DNA from: Pterobdella sp. o SKG-2022
Taxonomy: Eukaryota; Annelida; Clitellata; Hirudinida; Piscicolidae
Reading direction: 5' to 3'
Assembly (NCBI GenBank): GCA_964035795.1
Contig: OZ038320.1
Coordinates: forward strand, 4,465,896-4,529,895
DNA length: 64,000 nt
The notes below the pieces were generated by a model that had not been told where the DNA came from, made no database searches, and saw only the letters and a program-made list of their open reading frames with translations. The position numbers and the translations under genes were made by a program. This document shows positions 29,101 to 41,700 of the stretch, in pieces. The number at the start of each line of letters is the position of its first letter. Position 1 is the stretch's first letter.

Positions 29101-32100
29101 TCAACAATATCTTGAAACAACATTTTTGATCCTTTTCACGTTAAAAGCATTGTGAAGTTATGTACGCGAAATGCATTAGAAAAGAGTTTTTGTCATATAA
29201 AAATCTTTGGTCCTAAAGTCGGAAACAATGCAATATATGTCTTATTCAGACTGTTGGGATACTGGCAAATGTGTAACATGGAAAAATGTGATTTACCTTG
29301 GCCATGAAACATTTTTTTACAAAAGCTGCTACAAAATCCTTTTTGCATGTCAACTATTTTGTCGGTGTTTCGTTCTATCGCCCAACTTCTCAGCCTAGAA
29401 AACTTAATATATTTTGCGAAGTATTCCATGTTTTTGAAAATTTAACTTTTCATACTCTGAATTTTTCATACATTTTTATGTAATTATAAAATAAAATTTC
29501 TAAAATGAATCGATCGATTGGGAGACATAAAAAAGATGAGAAAAGCGATATGAAAGCATAAAAATGATTTGTTTTCAAAAATATCGATATACAAAAATAA
29601 TATTTATCTCATTGCAATTTATATGTTTCAATCTTCTAGTTTGAAAAACTTTATCAAAGTTTAGGAAGGTTAAATATAAGTTCTCATGAAAAAGTTGTTT
29701 GACCTATGAAGATTTGTCTTGTATATTTCTTCCAAAATCTCTTTTATTTTGCTTTTTATTCATCCAACTTCAAACATTATTCACAAACCCTTTAGGTTTA
29801 TACAGCTTCTCTGTTTTTGCGTTTGTACGATGTATTGGTTCCCAAACACCTATTGACCGCCTCAATCCCTCCATTATCAATAAAGTATTGGCCGAATGCT
29901 TTACAGTGTTGCAAAATACAATACTTGTGCAAGCGTATGTGCGGGTCTGTGCATACAGATGTGTGCGCGCATCACTGTGCTTTTTATCTTTTCAAACCTA
30001 TAAAAAGTTTTTGAATCAAAAGTCATGAAAGTTTCAAATAAAATGTTTTCTGATAATATAAATCTTAATAAATGCCGCAGATCTAATAATATTTCGAAGT
30101 TTGAAGACTCTCCATCAAAAGTACCTATATTTCAAGACATAGAATTTAATAATTTTTTTATGTTTTGGTATCGTAATTTATAATGAGTTTTATTTCGTAT
30201 TTTCTTATTGGCTTTAACGGGCTATACATCTTAATGGTAACGACCATCGACATTTTTTTTATACAACAAATTTCTTTTATAGAAAAAAAACATTTTTCAG
30301 AATCTAAGTGGAAGAAAAATTCAATTAAAGCCATAAATAAACATTAGGTGAATTTTTTCATAGCTTTATATCCATCCATCTAAATCTTCTGTGAAATTAC
30401 GAAATCTAATGAAATCTAGCACTATTCGATATTATCTTAATAAAATATATAACTAAACCTCATCTTTTTATTGTGCAAAGTTATAGAATTCAAACGGCTT
30501 AAGAATGAAATAATTGAAACTTTTAATTTCATTTCCATTTGGATAGCTGAAAATGATTTTTATAAACTTTAAGCATAACTTTTGTATAATTCACGGATAG
30601 TATTCGAACACCTCTTTTTAGAACTTTCAAATAAACTGAGTTTTATGCGTATATAATTAAGCCCTGTCTAAATATAGCAGTGATCCTAGCATATTATCGA
30701 TTTTGCACAGCCCTATCTTCATAGCATACTTACATCGTCATATAATCATAATTATATTTATCTTTTTATAAATTAATAGCTTAATTAATTTTGTCACAGT
30801 TGGCGCTATTCTTCATTCTTAAAATGTAAAAGAGTAATAAAATTGCAAATAAAATATCTTTTCTAATATTTGCGCAAAAAATCTGCAAAAAAAGATTTGA
30901 CTCAGTTTTATGTGGTCATTTTTCATATATTCTGACTGGCTTCTTGACCTCATTTAAATAAGGTTTTGTGATAAAACTTGAAAAGAAAGCATCACTCATA
31001 AAGGTTTGTGTTCGACTCAAAACGGTCGCATAGTTATCATTAATTCTGTTTTTTTTGCAAAAATCTAAAAAAAAAGGTGGACGTAGTTGTATGTTGAGTT
31101 AGAACAACTCCGGAATAACTGGGAATAGTTTTGAGAGTTTATTGGAGACGATGGGAATGAAAAGCAAAAACTTAGGCTCGTTTTCCATCGTTGAAGGTTT
31201 TTTAGAAGTTTTTATGGATTGACAAATCGCGTGTATGTGACATGAATTCATACTTGTTTTTAAGTAATTAAATTTGAAGTCATTATAGCTAAGTGCTTCC
31301 ATGCTTTATATGCACTATCTATTTTGTTTATTATAACTGTTTTGGAAGCCTTTTTTCAGAGTAGAAAAACTTTCTTAATCTTCATTTTCATTGTTTCCTA
31401 GTTCATTTTCAAAGGTAGAATTTAAATCAAAAAACTAACAATAAAACACTAAAAACTCCATTCTATTTTTATTTATAATCAAGTTTAGTGGTATCATTGA
31501 AGTTATAATGGTTTAAATTGCTGAAAAAGCTTTTTTGACAAGATCTGGTTCTATTAGTAACCCAGAACGACTGTTTATATCTGCGCTCTTTTTGAATACT
31601 AAATTTGTTTGAGTAGCAAAAAGTCTTGAAATAAAAATAGAATTAACATATTATTTTGACTTTTTTAAAATACAAGTCTCATGCGTTTTATCTAAATGTA
31701 TTTATCGGAAACATGTGTGAAAATATCAAATGTGAAATGTTTCAGCCTAAATGAATACAATATACAAAAGAGTCCACTTTGCAAGACTTAAATGATTTAA
31801 GATCCGTAATACAATAGAAATATAATTAGTAAACGGCAAAGTCATGAAAAATGTATACGCAGAATTGATATAAGCGGGAAATAGGCAGTTTTTCATGCTT
31901 AAATATATAATTGAAATTTAAGCTTAAAAATTATTCTTCGCAAAGTTTGGAACTGTTCACAAAAGAATACAACAAATACACGCATAAAAGTTTTCTTCCT
32001 TTCAGAAATATGAAAGCTTTTTATGTAAGTACATGGATTGAAGCTGTTCCAACTTTCTAAAAACTAGTGAAAATAAATTTGAAACGAATTATCATGATTT

Positions 32101-33888
32101 TTTGATGAACTTACTTTTTGCTAAGCTAGGTTAAAACACGAAACTCGTATTTCTGAAAGAAGATCTTATCCAAAATAGCTCTCATTCATTCTAAACGAAA
32201 AAACTTTACATATTTTATAAGGCTTCTAGACAAAACTGTTATTTAGGATTAGCTATAATGATAAAATATTCTGAAACCAAAGTTTTTTGAAAAGTTTTGA
32301 AAGCATATAATTTCAATAAAAATGGCGTTTTCAAACTATGAAAGTTCTATAGATAGAATATAACTAAAAAATTGGAAAACGTGAAATACTGCATGGATCA
32401 AGACAGAATTAAATACGGTGAAATGTCCACAAGGATACTCATAAATAGTATTTAATATCATCTTCGTACCATGATCATTATAGAATCCATACAGAAAAAA
32501 CACATAAAAACACAAAAACTATACAAAATACTGAAAACATAATGGCAAGATATAATGTATTGGAGTAAATCTTTATCTGGATGATTATCTAATCGTCGTC
32601 GTAAGCATGATGGGTAGGAAGGTATTATGGAGTCTTTATACTTTTAGTCACAACAACATTAGTGAGATAACGAGTTTTCAAAAACGTATCGTGTAATGTT
32701 GTTATAAATTATAGCTTTTGACTGAATATACTCTGAATTTTTTGATCACCAATAATATTTCGCGATAGAAGAAACGGATGTCGAAGCTACAACATATAAA
32801 ATATATATAATTATTAAAAACTCTCGTAAGAAATGAAGACCTTTAGCCTGATTAAAAGTATTCCTGTGTGCCTAAAAATGATGATGTATCAACAGGTCCC
32901 AAGTACTTCATTCCAGAATGAAAATGTTTGCTTTTTTAGAATACACAACATCATGCAATAGAGATATATATTTTTTTTCTGTGTATTATTTCCAAATGCT
33001 GTAAATCAAATCAAATTAATTCATGTGGTCTAGGCGTTATCTTTTACAAAATTGTGGGTGGTAAATCTATTTTTTTGATTGAATCAGACAAAAATTAAAA
33101 CTCTTTTTAAAAAAATTTTTGATGATGTTTTCAAAATAGAAAAAACGAGAAAGCAAATGGTTACACTTTATTTCTAAAGTTTTTATGAAAAATCTCAGAA
33201 TTTTCAGAGTAGAAAAAGTGTAACTGGCTTTTTCACGCATTGTAAGTGCGACTGGGCAGTTAATGTGAATTTAGTGGATGATAGCGTGAGTTTTTTAAAA
33301 ATATTCTAAATACGCTCGACCATAAATAGCACTAAAAACATTATTAAAAAACAAAGCTTTTCGTATATACAAGACGTTAACTATAAATATTCGCGATCGA
33401 AGCTTGTATTATTTAGAATTTCAGCCTTGGAATATAATATTTTTATGTGTTTGAAATTTTAATATTTTTAAATTTCAAAAAGTACAAACTCGCAAAAAAC
33501 TTTTTTCATGGAAACATTTTTTGATACAAAAATCAGCGCTATAACAACTACATTCATCAAAAAACCACCAAACGGATCATTAAAATTATTAATGTTCTCG
33601 TATCCGACAATGTAGTCCGGAAGTATTAAAAGCAGAGTTTTTTACATAAAAATATATATATTTGGCTTGGAATACTTTTAATGAAATATTATCTGAAAAA
33701 GTTTGAAAATAAATTCTCCGAATGAAATATATTGAATATATTTTTTGAAATAAAAAAAACAAAAAATAAATAAAAAAATTAAATTTTGTGCAAATTAACG
33801 ATAGTGAAAACACACATATATATCACGAGTAAGCAATATTTATATTGTGCATAAAATTAGTTTTTGCTTGAATACGTTTTTGTGTTTG

Positions 33889-33912
33889 TATTGAAAATTA
33901 AAATTTTCAATA
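33889..33912. repeat. 24-bp palindrome
   Basis: TATTGAAAATT and its reverse complement separated by AA. AT-only apart from one G/C per arm, so significance is modest. Confidence 0.6.
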
Positions 33913-35910
33913 AAAATAGAAATAAAACACATTTTGAATTTTATTGAAAAAAAGTATATTGAAAATTTTTTAAACAACAAAGAAATTTTCAATAAAAAGG
34001 TGAAAGTTTCGCTTCATTATATTTTTAAGATGTTTGGCACAATTATATTTTGAAAAACTTAGAATGTTGCATTATCATAAATTATGCCTTCAGGTTCTGG
34101 ATCGCTCAACACGTTATAAGCTTGAGTTTACTGAAATATTTATTTGCGAAACTGTACATATGTTGAATTTGAAATTTATTCACATTACCATTTTCGATAT
34201 TTAATAACGTGTTGAAAAAGTTTCACAAAAATTTATAAAAACAATAAATTGTTAGTTATAATTATTAACGTAAATACATGAAAGATGTCATGTGTTTAAA
34301 TTTTGACTCAGTATAAATCTAAGCATTTGATAGTTTTATGTCTCTAGACCCTCAATAGAAACAGACTTGAACTAATATATCTTGTTTTAAAACCAATTTT
34401 ATTTTGTTTTTATTTAGTTGGTATTATTCTTGAATGTTTTTTTTTGAAGTAATTCATAAATTTATTTTTTTCTCGGAAATTTACATTTGTTTCGTTTTTT
34501 TTTTGAATTTCATTTAATTCATTGATTTGTTTCAAAAAAAAACAATTATTTTTGAGACATTTTATTCACAAAAACTATACAAAATATTGAATTTAAATTA
34601 AAAATGGCGTAATATTTCAATGTCTTTTATCCTTTGTGATTTAACAAAAATGAAAACCGACTGAAATGTTAAAAATTAAACTTCACTGATGCTAAAATTA
34701 AAGCAGAAAACAAAAATAAACAATGCAAGCTAAAAAAGAAAAGAGTAATTTGATTTAGCCAATTTGTAAAACAACAAGCAAAAGAAAAATATTTATCACA
34801 CATATTTATCCTTTATTGAAAAGTATGATGCGTAAAAATTTTCTCAATACAAAACTATGAGTCTTATTTAGTCAACATTAACTTTTTTAAAATCAAGAAA
34901 AAGTTTTATCCTATTAAAAAACAATGTCTATAACATAAACTTCCTATTCATAAAAGTATTTAACAAATTATCGATCTTTAAAAAAATATTTTTGAGTAGA
35001 TTGAATGAATAATATCAATAAAAATGTAGTATTTATCCTTTGAGGTTCAACAAAAAGTTCTCAATGAAATTTAACCCGATAGAGAATGTGAACTACACAC
35101 AGATGAAAAATTACGAGTATAATATTTCAAATGGAATGAGAGTAAGTTATCTCACAAAATTTTTTTTATATATGATTTTATCAAATTTATAGTAGAATAT
35201 CGTAAATGTTTGTATGAAATCAATAAGCTTATATCTAAACTTTGAAATGAATTCAAATACCATATAAAACTTCCATGAACTGCATTTATGTTTACTCCAT
35301 TTTTTTCAAGAAAACATTTGTAAAAAGTATAAATGTACGAAAATTATTAAAAAGATTTCCCCTTGTAACAATAAACAATACTATGTTGCTGTTGGAAAAA
35401 AAAATAAAAAAGAATAACTTCAATTGTAAATATACTTAGTATTTGATATGATGAGTTTTATTTTGAAAACCATATTTATGATACAGCTGAGTTTTAAATG
35501 CATTGCAAAACCAACTAGAACCATAAAAACTCGTGTTCAATTTTTTATGTTGTTTTGTTGCTTGAGATCAGAGACTTGAACTGCCAAGGACCGTGCATTG
35601 AAACAAGTATCATGAAATTAGAATCATTTACGATGAAAGGAAATTTAGTATATGCTCAAAATTCCAAAAACGGCTTTACTTGAAATCAAAAATATACAAT
35701 TTTGAGTATTTTAAATTTTTTAACGTTTGATTGAAGTAGGCTAAAAATGATAAGAGGAATACGAAATACCATGTTTTGATGATAATGATGGTGAAATAGT
35801 TCTTTTCACTTTTAGACACAAACACGAACACAAATATATGTTAATACAATCACGAAAACATTGAGACTAACTATTTGTTTCATATACTCATACTTTTTAT
35901 AGATCCAAAC

Positions 35911-35916
35911 TTTATT
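35911..35916 (-). terminator. Candidate Ubx polyadenylation signal AATAAA
   Basis: TTTATT on the plus strand gives AATAAA on the Ubx strand, about 180 nt after the stop codon. It is a canonical hexamer, but such hexamers are frequent in this composition, so the actual 3' end is not proven. Confidence 0.35.
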
Positions 35917-36093
35917 CAGCTTTAACTTTTCGGTTAAAATTAATTCAAATTCAAAAAAGTAGTGTTGAAATATTTTACGCTTTTGAAGGAATTATGAAAG
36001 AATATTATGATCGAACGGTCACTACATATACAGAAATATGTCTATGACTTGCAATTGATATAGCAATAATTAATATCTACAAACGTGACTATA

Positions 36094-36365
36094 TTAAACG
36101 GCTTCCGATGAACTAGTAGATGAGAGCTTTACTCGTTTTTCAGTTTCATTTAGTTCTTTAATAGTCTGAACTTCTTTCTTCTCTTTCATTCTTCTATTTT
36201 GAAACCAAATCTTTATTTGCCGTTCAGTCAAAGATAATTCACGGCTCAACTCTATTCTTCTTGTTCTGCTCAAATACTTGTTAAATTTAAAGTCTTTCTC
36301 TAGTTCTAAAGTTTGGTAGCACGTGTATGTCTGACGGCCCCTTCTTCTTTGAGATGAATTTGGGC
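36094..36365 (-). CDS. Ubx: Ubx exon 2: homeodomain and C-terminal tail
   Basis: 272 nt. The acceptor is TTTCACAG before 36365 and the stop codon TAA is at 36096-36094. It encodes Pro-Asn-Ser-Ser-Gln, the complete 60-residue homeodomain, and a 24-residue tail. The tail has the KELNE core, then ends [10 protein letters not shown] Ser three residues before Glu fits a casein kinase 2 site (S-x-x-E). The intron before the homeobox is at the usual Hox position. Confidence 0.9.
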
Positions 36366-37891
36366 CTGTGAAATGGTTTAAAAAGATTTTAGAATAGGTA
36401 TTAGAGTAAAAAATTTTCCTTTTCTGGGTAATCCAATCTAGTTCAAAAATATTTGTTCTTCGTAGTACAAAAATGTAATGGAAAACTTTGATAATGATTG
36501 CCCAAATGATATATGGATTTTGAATGATAGTGCTGAAATGTAAAATTTTCAACAACTTCCACCTAACTCTTTGGCCTAGTTCTTCTTTTCCATGTTAGTA
36601 AGATTAAGTTGAAATAATAGTAATGATTTAGCGGGAAGTTTCTTTAGGTAGAAAAACAATTTAGTAGTGTATTTATTTTCATAAATTTTAGGCTCGAAGC
36701 AATGAATCTAAGACATCTTCATAACAGATTTCAATTTCGACGCTTGAATAAATAAACAATATTAATTACATTGTAATTATATTATAATTATAACCAGTTT
36801 TGATCAAGTCTTTGATAATCTGCTTGAGGCGCCGCAGAAGTTATAAAAAGTAGATTTATTGTTCATAGCACATTTATTGAAAAAAGTATCAAAAGAAAAG
36901 AGAAGACTATGTTTGTTTCTAATTGATTTTTAATAATAAATATATTGCAAACGCTCCCAAAGCTTACCTTTATTTTTTCAAGCGTTTCTGGATATATGTT
37001 TTATGTCATATTGTTCGAGCAGAAGAAAAAAGATTTTTGGTTATTTGTTTGCCTATAAATTAACAATTTTTCAAAATATAGTAGTCTTAAGCGTAAACAA
37101 AAGTGCATATATTGTTCATATAATTGATTTTCTTCTATAGTAATCTCATATGAACATAGACTTTATATGAATTTCTAGGGAGCACAGAAATAAAAGGTAA
37201 CATTTGTTTCTAAAGCAATCAAAGTCAGCCCTAGCGAATAAATTTTCCGAGAAAGGTTAAAGTTTACTAACGAAGTATTTTTTTATCAATTTTTCATTCT
37301 TTTCCAAACTTATTTTGTTGTTCGAAATGTTAATGAGTTTTTGAGCATGCAAAGGATTAAACGTTTGAAAAATTAAAATCTTTCTGAAACACTAAAAACA
37401 AGTCTAAAATTATGAAGCAAATTTTGTGTTTCTTCAGTCATAAAATCTCACTTAAAGTTGCTTCAAACTCATATATTTATGCTCCTAAAGACGTGATATT
37501 TTAAGTGTTTCCTGAGTTGTTATAAGTATTTAGTAAAACCATACAAAACTATTTTTTATTCGTTTTATTTCCAACGAATAAACTGTATTTGAATATGTTT
37601 CTTCATAAATCAGTTTAAACATAAAATTGTTCTATATTTCTGTATGAAGCTTGAACTACATGAGAGTTTACATACAAGTGAATGCGCCTATACTCTATAA
37701 TATGAAACATTATGACTAGTACTCCCATGAACACATGCCCACACGCGTATAGGCACATATATGTATAGACTCTTATCAGAAACTTTGAAGAGCTATAGTC
37801 ATTTCTCAATATCTTCTAAAACTATACCATCAAAAAGGAATTTTGATAATCTTTTTCATGGACTTAGTAATTTTTACTCTAAAAGATATTT

Positions 37892-37942
<51 letters not shown>

Positions 37943-40140
37943 ATTATATGATTGTAGCGATATAGTTTCATTATTGCAAAAAAACGTTTTTATTTCTCAA
38001 TCTATCATCTTTATCAATGTATATAAACTTTTCTTGTTATCTGTAACCATCTGTTTTACCTTTATTTCAATTTTTCACTACTCCATGCAATTATAGTTCA
38101 ATACGTATAGTGAACCGCGGTTGTATATTAGCTTCAAATCTACATGAAACAAGACTCGTATGTTTATATCATATATATACTTCATTATATTCTTTGAAGA
38201 GCAGTTGGAATTATGTTTTGAACGGTTTATGAAAGCTATCACAGCATTTTATAGGCCACCTTGCCTATTCATCTGTATAAGTGTTGTTACCAATATAAAG
38301 TATAAATGTGAATTCACAGCGTTCATTCACTGTCTTATCGATGGCGCAAGAGGCAAAAAGCGAAGTGCTAATGAGGCGTTGCGTTCATAAGACCATTTGA
38401 TGTTTGTGTTTAAGGATATTTCACTTTTTTATTATTTATTTTTATAAAAATTTTTGATGAAGTTCATTCAACTTTATTCCAATAAAGTAAGCCATTAAAA
38501 CTACTTTTAGCTACATAACTAAGACATATATAATTATGTTTTTCATAATTTTTTAAATTAACAAGACCTGTATTAGTTTTATACGAATTACTCTATTGAG
38601 CGTAAGACCTGCTCAGTTTATTAAATAATTTTAAATAATTCTCTTTACATTGATCTTTTCATGAAACAAATGCATAATGATTATAAAGATTATTACACAA
38701 TAAATTCATTTTATTTCATAATCTGTCACAAAAAAATCAATGAGCTCAACAATATATTTCGATAAATTTCTAATATATCAATTAATTCAGTCCGTCTGCA
38801 AGTATTGATTTAAACAATGTCATAAACCGAAATGTCATTGGTTACGCATTGTTAAAAAAACGAATTTGAACTTCAATTAAAATCACCATAAAAAATTATG
38901 TTATGAAACAGCACTTAATTAAAACAACATTTGGCTGAGAGGAGATTATCACAAATGTGTATTGCCTAATTACCCGAACTGAGGGGATATAAATCATTAA
39001 TTTTTTTGTTCTGCTTCCATATGGCGACACCCAAAATAACAATTGGATCTATGTGGTATCATGGAATAAACGTATTTATTTTCAGCTATGCTAAAATCTT
39101 TGAATTTTTCTCAATATTTCAACGTTTTTAATTAACTTTCTTATTCATTGGTATTATGCTGTATTTAAAACTTTATAAAAGCGGTTTTTTCATTAAATTG
39201 TAGTATTCTATTTTGGTATACTTGAAGACATCTTGAAGTATTTGACAAAATGCTATGGAAGCAGGCAAGTAAATGTGTTAAATCATTTTATTAATTTCAA
39301 TATTTTTGCAACAGTCGAAAACACGAGTTTCTTAATTTTTGGATGATTTCTTTTTCAATAAGTTTATCTATCAATAAAAGTCATAAAAATGTGCATTTAT
39401 AAATTAACTTGAGTTGACTCACCTACAACCGTCATCCAAGGGTACACAGGAGTTGAATTGCAGTGCACAGGACCGCCCAACCCGTTGCAGTAGTCCATAG
39501 GAGATGGGTTATGGTAGACATCGTGAGGGTTAAGGTGATGAGCCGACCCCCCACTTAAATAATCTCTGAAATTTGCCACACTTAGCACAGCAGCTTCTTG
39601 GTTAGAGAGACAGGAAGAAGGAGGGGGAGGTGGAGGGAGATCCGGAAGCCCTCTACACCCTTGTAAGTGAGAAAATGCTTGGTGCAATGGAAGATATAAT
39701 TCAGGATTAGTGTGTGGGTGATGTGAGTGATGACCCAAGGATGCAGCTTCCAAACCAGGGTTCACGAATGGCTCCCTGAAGTCGTGTCCAGGGTGGTGAT
39801 GAAAGGAAGAGGAAGGGTGAATGGGTCCTTGATTGTTGGAGCGAGGGTAAGTCAAAGATAAAGGACTTCCATTGGATAAGTGAAGATTTTGTCTGTTTTG
39901 ATTAAAACTCAAATTAGAAGTTGCGGAAGAGTTACTGGTGTTGTTGCCACTACTAGAGGAAGAACGGTTATTACTGCCAGAATTATTGCTGCTACTAGTG
40001 TTAGTGCTGGAATTATTGTTGTTACCATTATTGTTAGAAATGTTGGCGTTATTGTTACTGCTGGAGTTTATGGAAAGCATCCTGCTGTGGTGGAGCGAAC
40101 CAGATGCCGACCCATTTTGAGAGTTGTAATATGCCATCAT
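36094..40140 (-). CDS. Ubx: Ultrabithorax-like Hox transcription factor (two exons)
   Basis: Join of 40140-39423 and 36365-36094, giving 329 aa with phase-1 splicing (G|GC restores Gly240). It is a nuclear sequence-specific DNA-binding protein of the trunk/posterior Hox class. Seen: N-terminal M-AYYNSQ resembling the SSYF motif; Asn/Ser tract at about 24-78; His-rich patches at about 108-160; a Pro run at 169-174; hexapeptide YPWM at 233-236 (Exd/Pbx contact); homeodomain at 246-305 with intact helix 3 ([10 protein letters not shown], Gln50, Asn51); then [11 protein letters not shown], which matches the Ubx UbdA peptide better than the abd-A tail. The nine-residue YPWM-homeodomain linker also argues for Ubx, because abd-A has a much longer one. 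Odd: about 14 homeodomain changes against recalled Drosophila Ubx, and a Ser/Thr-rich tail without poly-Ala. The start is the tandem ATGATG at 40140, with an in-frame stop just upstream. An unplaced 5' non-coding exon is possible. Alternative: a diverged abd-A or fused Ubx/abd-A descendant, which I think less likely. Confidence 0.88.
36763..36790. promoter_or_regulatory. Triplet of TAATTA homeodomain sites at 11-bp spacing
   Basis: TAATTA occurs at 36763, 36774 and 36785, so all three face the same side of the helix. TAATTA is the core site for Antp-class homeodomains. The position, inside the Ubx intron close to the homeobox exon, makes an auto- or cross-regulatory Hox element plausible. AT-rich background lowers confidence. 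Confidence 0.35.
37895..37939. repeat. (TA)n microsatellite
   Basis: Uninterrupted TA dinucleotide run of about 22 units inside the Ubx intron. Confidence 0.95.
39423..40140 (-). CDS. Ubx: Ubx exon 1: N-terminal domain and hexapeptide
   Basis: 718 nt coding from ATG at 40140 to the donor. The last exonic base is 39423, followed by a consensus GTGAGT at 39422-39417. It encodes residues 1-239 plus the first base of codon 240. It is clearly richer in GC than the surrounding DNA. The frame reads a further eight residues into the intron before a stop, so the splice site rather than the stop marks the exon end. The second Met gives the better match to the conserved N-terminal motif. Confidence 0.88.
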
Positions 40141-40609
40141 CTTATGTTTTTTAGATTGTTTTTAATGCGAAAGCTTATAATTTTTTACAGTTTGGTTATT
40201 CAGAAAATTTTCATCATTATAGTGAATCTGTATGAGATATTTATGAACATTATTAATGATTTGTGTTTAAAAACTCTATCTAATCAAAACAATCAAATGT
40301 GCTATTTAATGAACTCACCAATTATTGTAAGAGTTAAAACTGCTTCAAACAACATTTCTGGGTGTATTCTTATTAGTTTTTAGACCATGTGTTTATATGT
40401 CGATTATTGATTTATATTACAATCTTGTTGATGGGCTATTGGATTAGAACTTTGAAAAACTGTTTTGGTCTATATGATAAAATTTTGAATGTTTTGAAAG
40501 CAGATTATGAAAGGTTTCTACAATTTCAAATTGTTTAAATGTGTGTTAAGCTATATTAAATGCTATAACTGAATTAAATCTATAAAAAGTTCTTCAAGGT
40601 TGAAAAGTT

Positions 40610-40650
40610 TGTTTGAGAGAAAAACTCGCGATTTCGAGCTATTTATATAA
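40610..40650 (-). promoter_or_regulatory. Possible Ubx core promoter (TATA plus Inr-like)
   Basis: On the minus strand TATAAATA starts at 40647, and TCTCTCAAAC follows with a TCA initiator-like core whose A lies at 40614, about 33 bases downstream. A start there would give a 5' UTR of about 474 nt before the ATG at 40140. TATA strings occur by chance in this DNA, so this is weak. Confidence 0.25.
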
Positions 40651-41500
40651 GTTCTCTCCTATTCTTTCACTATATTCCGCATAATGCGAGTATAAACACT
40701 TTCTTATATCTATGTCTAAAAGTAAAGAAAACAAGAGCATTTGAGAAGTTGTTCATTAGAATAAACGTTTCGAAATTTTGAGCATTTTTTCAAATAAATT
40801 TATGAATATACATATATTATGAATGTTATATCTACATTTTTAGCTTATTTATGATAAAAAAAGCTGAAATTATGTTATTTTTTCTATTTTTATACGTATG
40901 AGTTGATTACTCAAATTCAGTTTATGGTATTTAAATTGAATGAATACTTAACTGTTTCATTGAAAACTAAAAGCAAAAATCTCATATTGGAAATTTTGAA
41001 GATGTTTATGAAAAAAATTGAAATGAAAACGTTACGGTAATAAAAATGAAAGCTATAAAAATGATATAAGCAACTGGATTTTATGAGAAAAATAATAACA
41101 ACAATCGACATTAAAAAAGACATAAAATCATTGTCTACGTTTTTTTTCGACAAAAGAAAATTCGAAAATAAATAAAATTGAGTAATTGCTGTGTGTTTAA
41201 ATCATATTTGTTTATACATTTAAGGGATTTTACACACTTTGGTTTCTATGTCTCCAAACTCTGAAAAGATATCATGTACGTGGCTGATAATATAGTAATA
41301 TTTTGTTATTTTCATAAAATATCGACAAAAAGGTTGTCTTAAGCTTTTAAGTAGTTTACAAAATTTTATAGCGACACCTTTTGTACATAAAACAATTGAC
41401 GTGATTTCTTTCGCTACTTTTTCTTTATACCTTTATTTTGACGCTCCACACCAACTCTTTATATATACATTCTTTCCAAAGTATACATATCCTTATGGGA

Positions 41501-41700
41501 NNNNNNNNNNNNNNNNNNNNNNNNNNNNNNNNNNNNNNNNNNNNNNNNNNNNNNNNNNNNNNNNNNNNNNNNNNNNNNNNNNNNNNNNNNNNNNNNNNNN
41601 NNNNNNNNNNNNNNNNNNNNNNNNNNNNNNNNNNNNNNNNNNNNNNNNNNNNNNNNNNNNNNNNNNNNNNNNNNNNNNNNNNNNNNNNNNNNNNNNNNNN
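41501..41700. other. Assembly gap (200 N)
   Basis: Exactly 200 undetermined bases, a round number typical of a placeholder scaffold gap whose real length may differ. It lies in the Ubx/Abd-B spacer, so absence of abd-A should be judged with this in mind. Confidence 0.99.

Larger units (their letters stand above)
23113..36093. other. Intergenic region 3' of Ubx
   Basis: Contents noticed: a CATAAAG pair exactly 10 bp apart at 25983 and 25993; a GC-richer patch at about 24840-24990; a stop-poor stretch at 29193-29483 open on both strands; ACATCGTCATA at 30732-30742; ATGGCG cores at 28095, 32322 and 34604; a 24-bp palindrome TATTGAAAATT-AA-AATTTTCAATA at 33889-33912. No supported gene, RNA gene or transposon. 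Confidence 0.55.
36366..39422 (-). other. Ubx intron (3.06 kb)
   Basis: GT-AG intron between the hexapeptide and the homeobox. It contains three TAATTA sites with exact 11-bp spacing (36763-36790), a (TA)n tract at 37895-37939, and a higher-GC patch at about 38322-38395 with an ATGGCG core at 38341. Another ATGGCG lies at 39021. No third coding exon was recognised. Drosophila Ubx has microexons in this position, but none could be identified here by eye. Confidence 0.8.

Noticed and set aside
29193..29483. Overlapping ORFs on both strands
   Set aside because: A locally stop-poor patch open in several frames at once, which argues against one real coding frame.
31099..31302. 67-aa minus-strand ORF with a good start context
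   Set aside because: Reasonable composition but no splice, promoter or homology support; left out as unsupported.
36094..36365. Calling the left gene abd-A
   Set aside because: The short YPWM-homeodomain linker and the KELNE-type tail fit Ubx; abd-A has a longer linker with its own conserved motif and a KEINE-type tail.
39880..40383. Plus-strand ORF of 167 aa opposite Ubx exon 1
   Set aside because: Antisense shadow of the Asn/Ser-rich coding exon; low-complexity product with no features.
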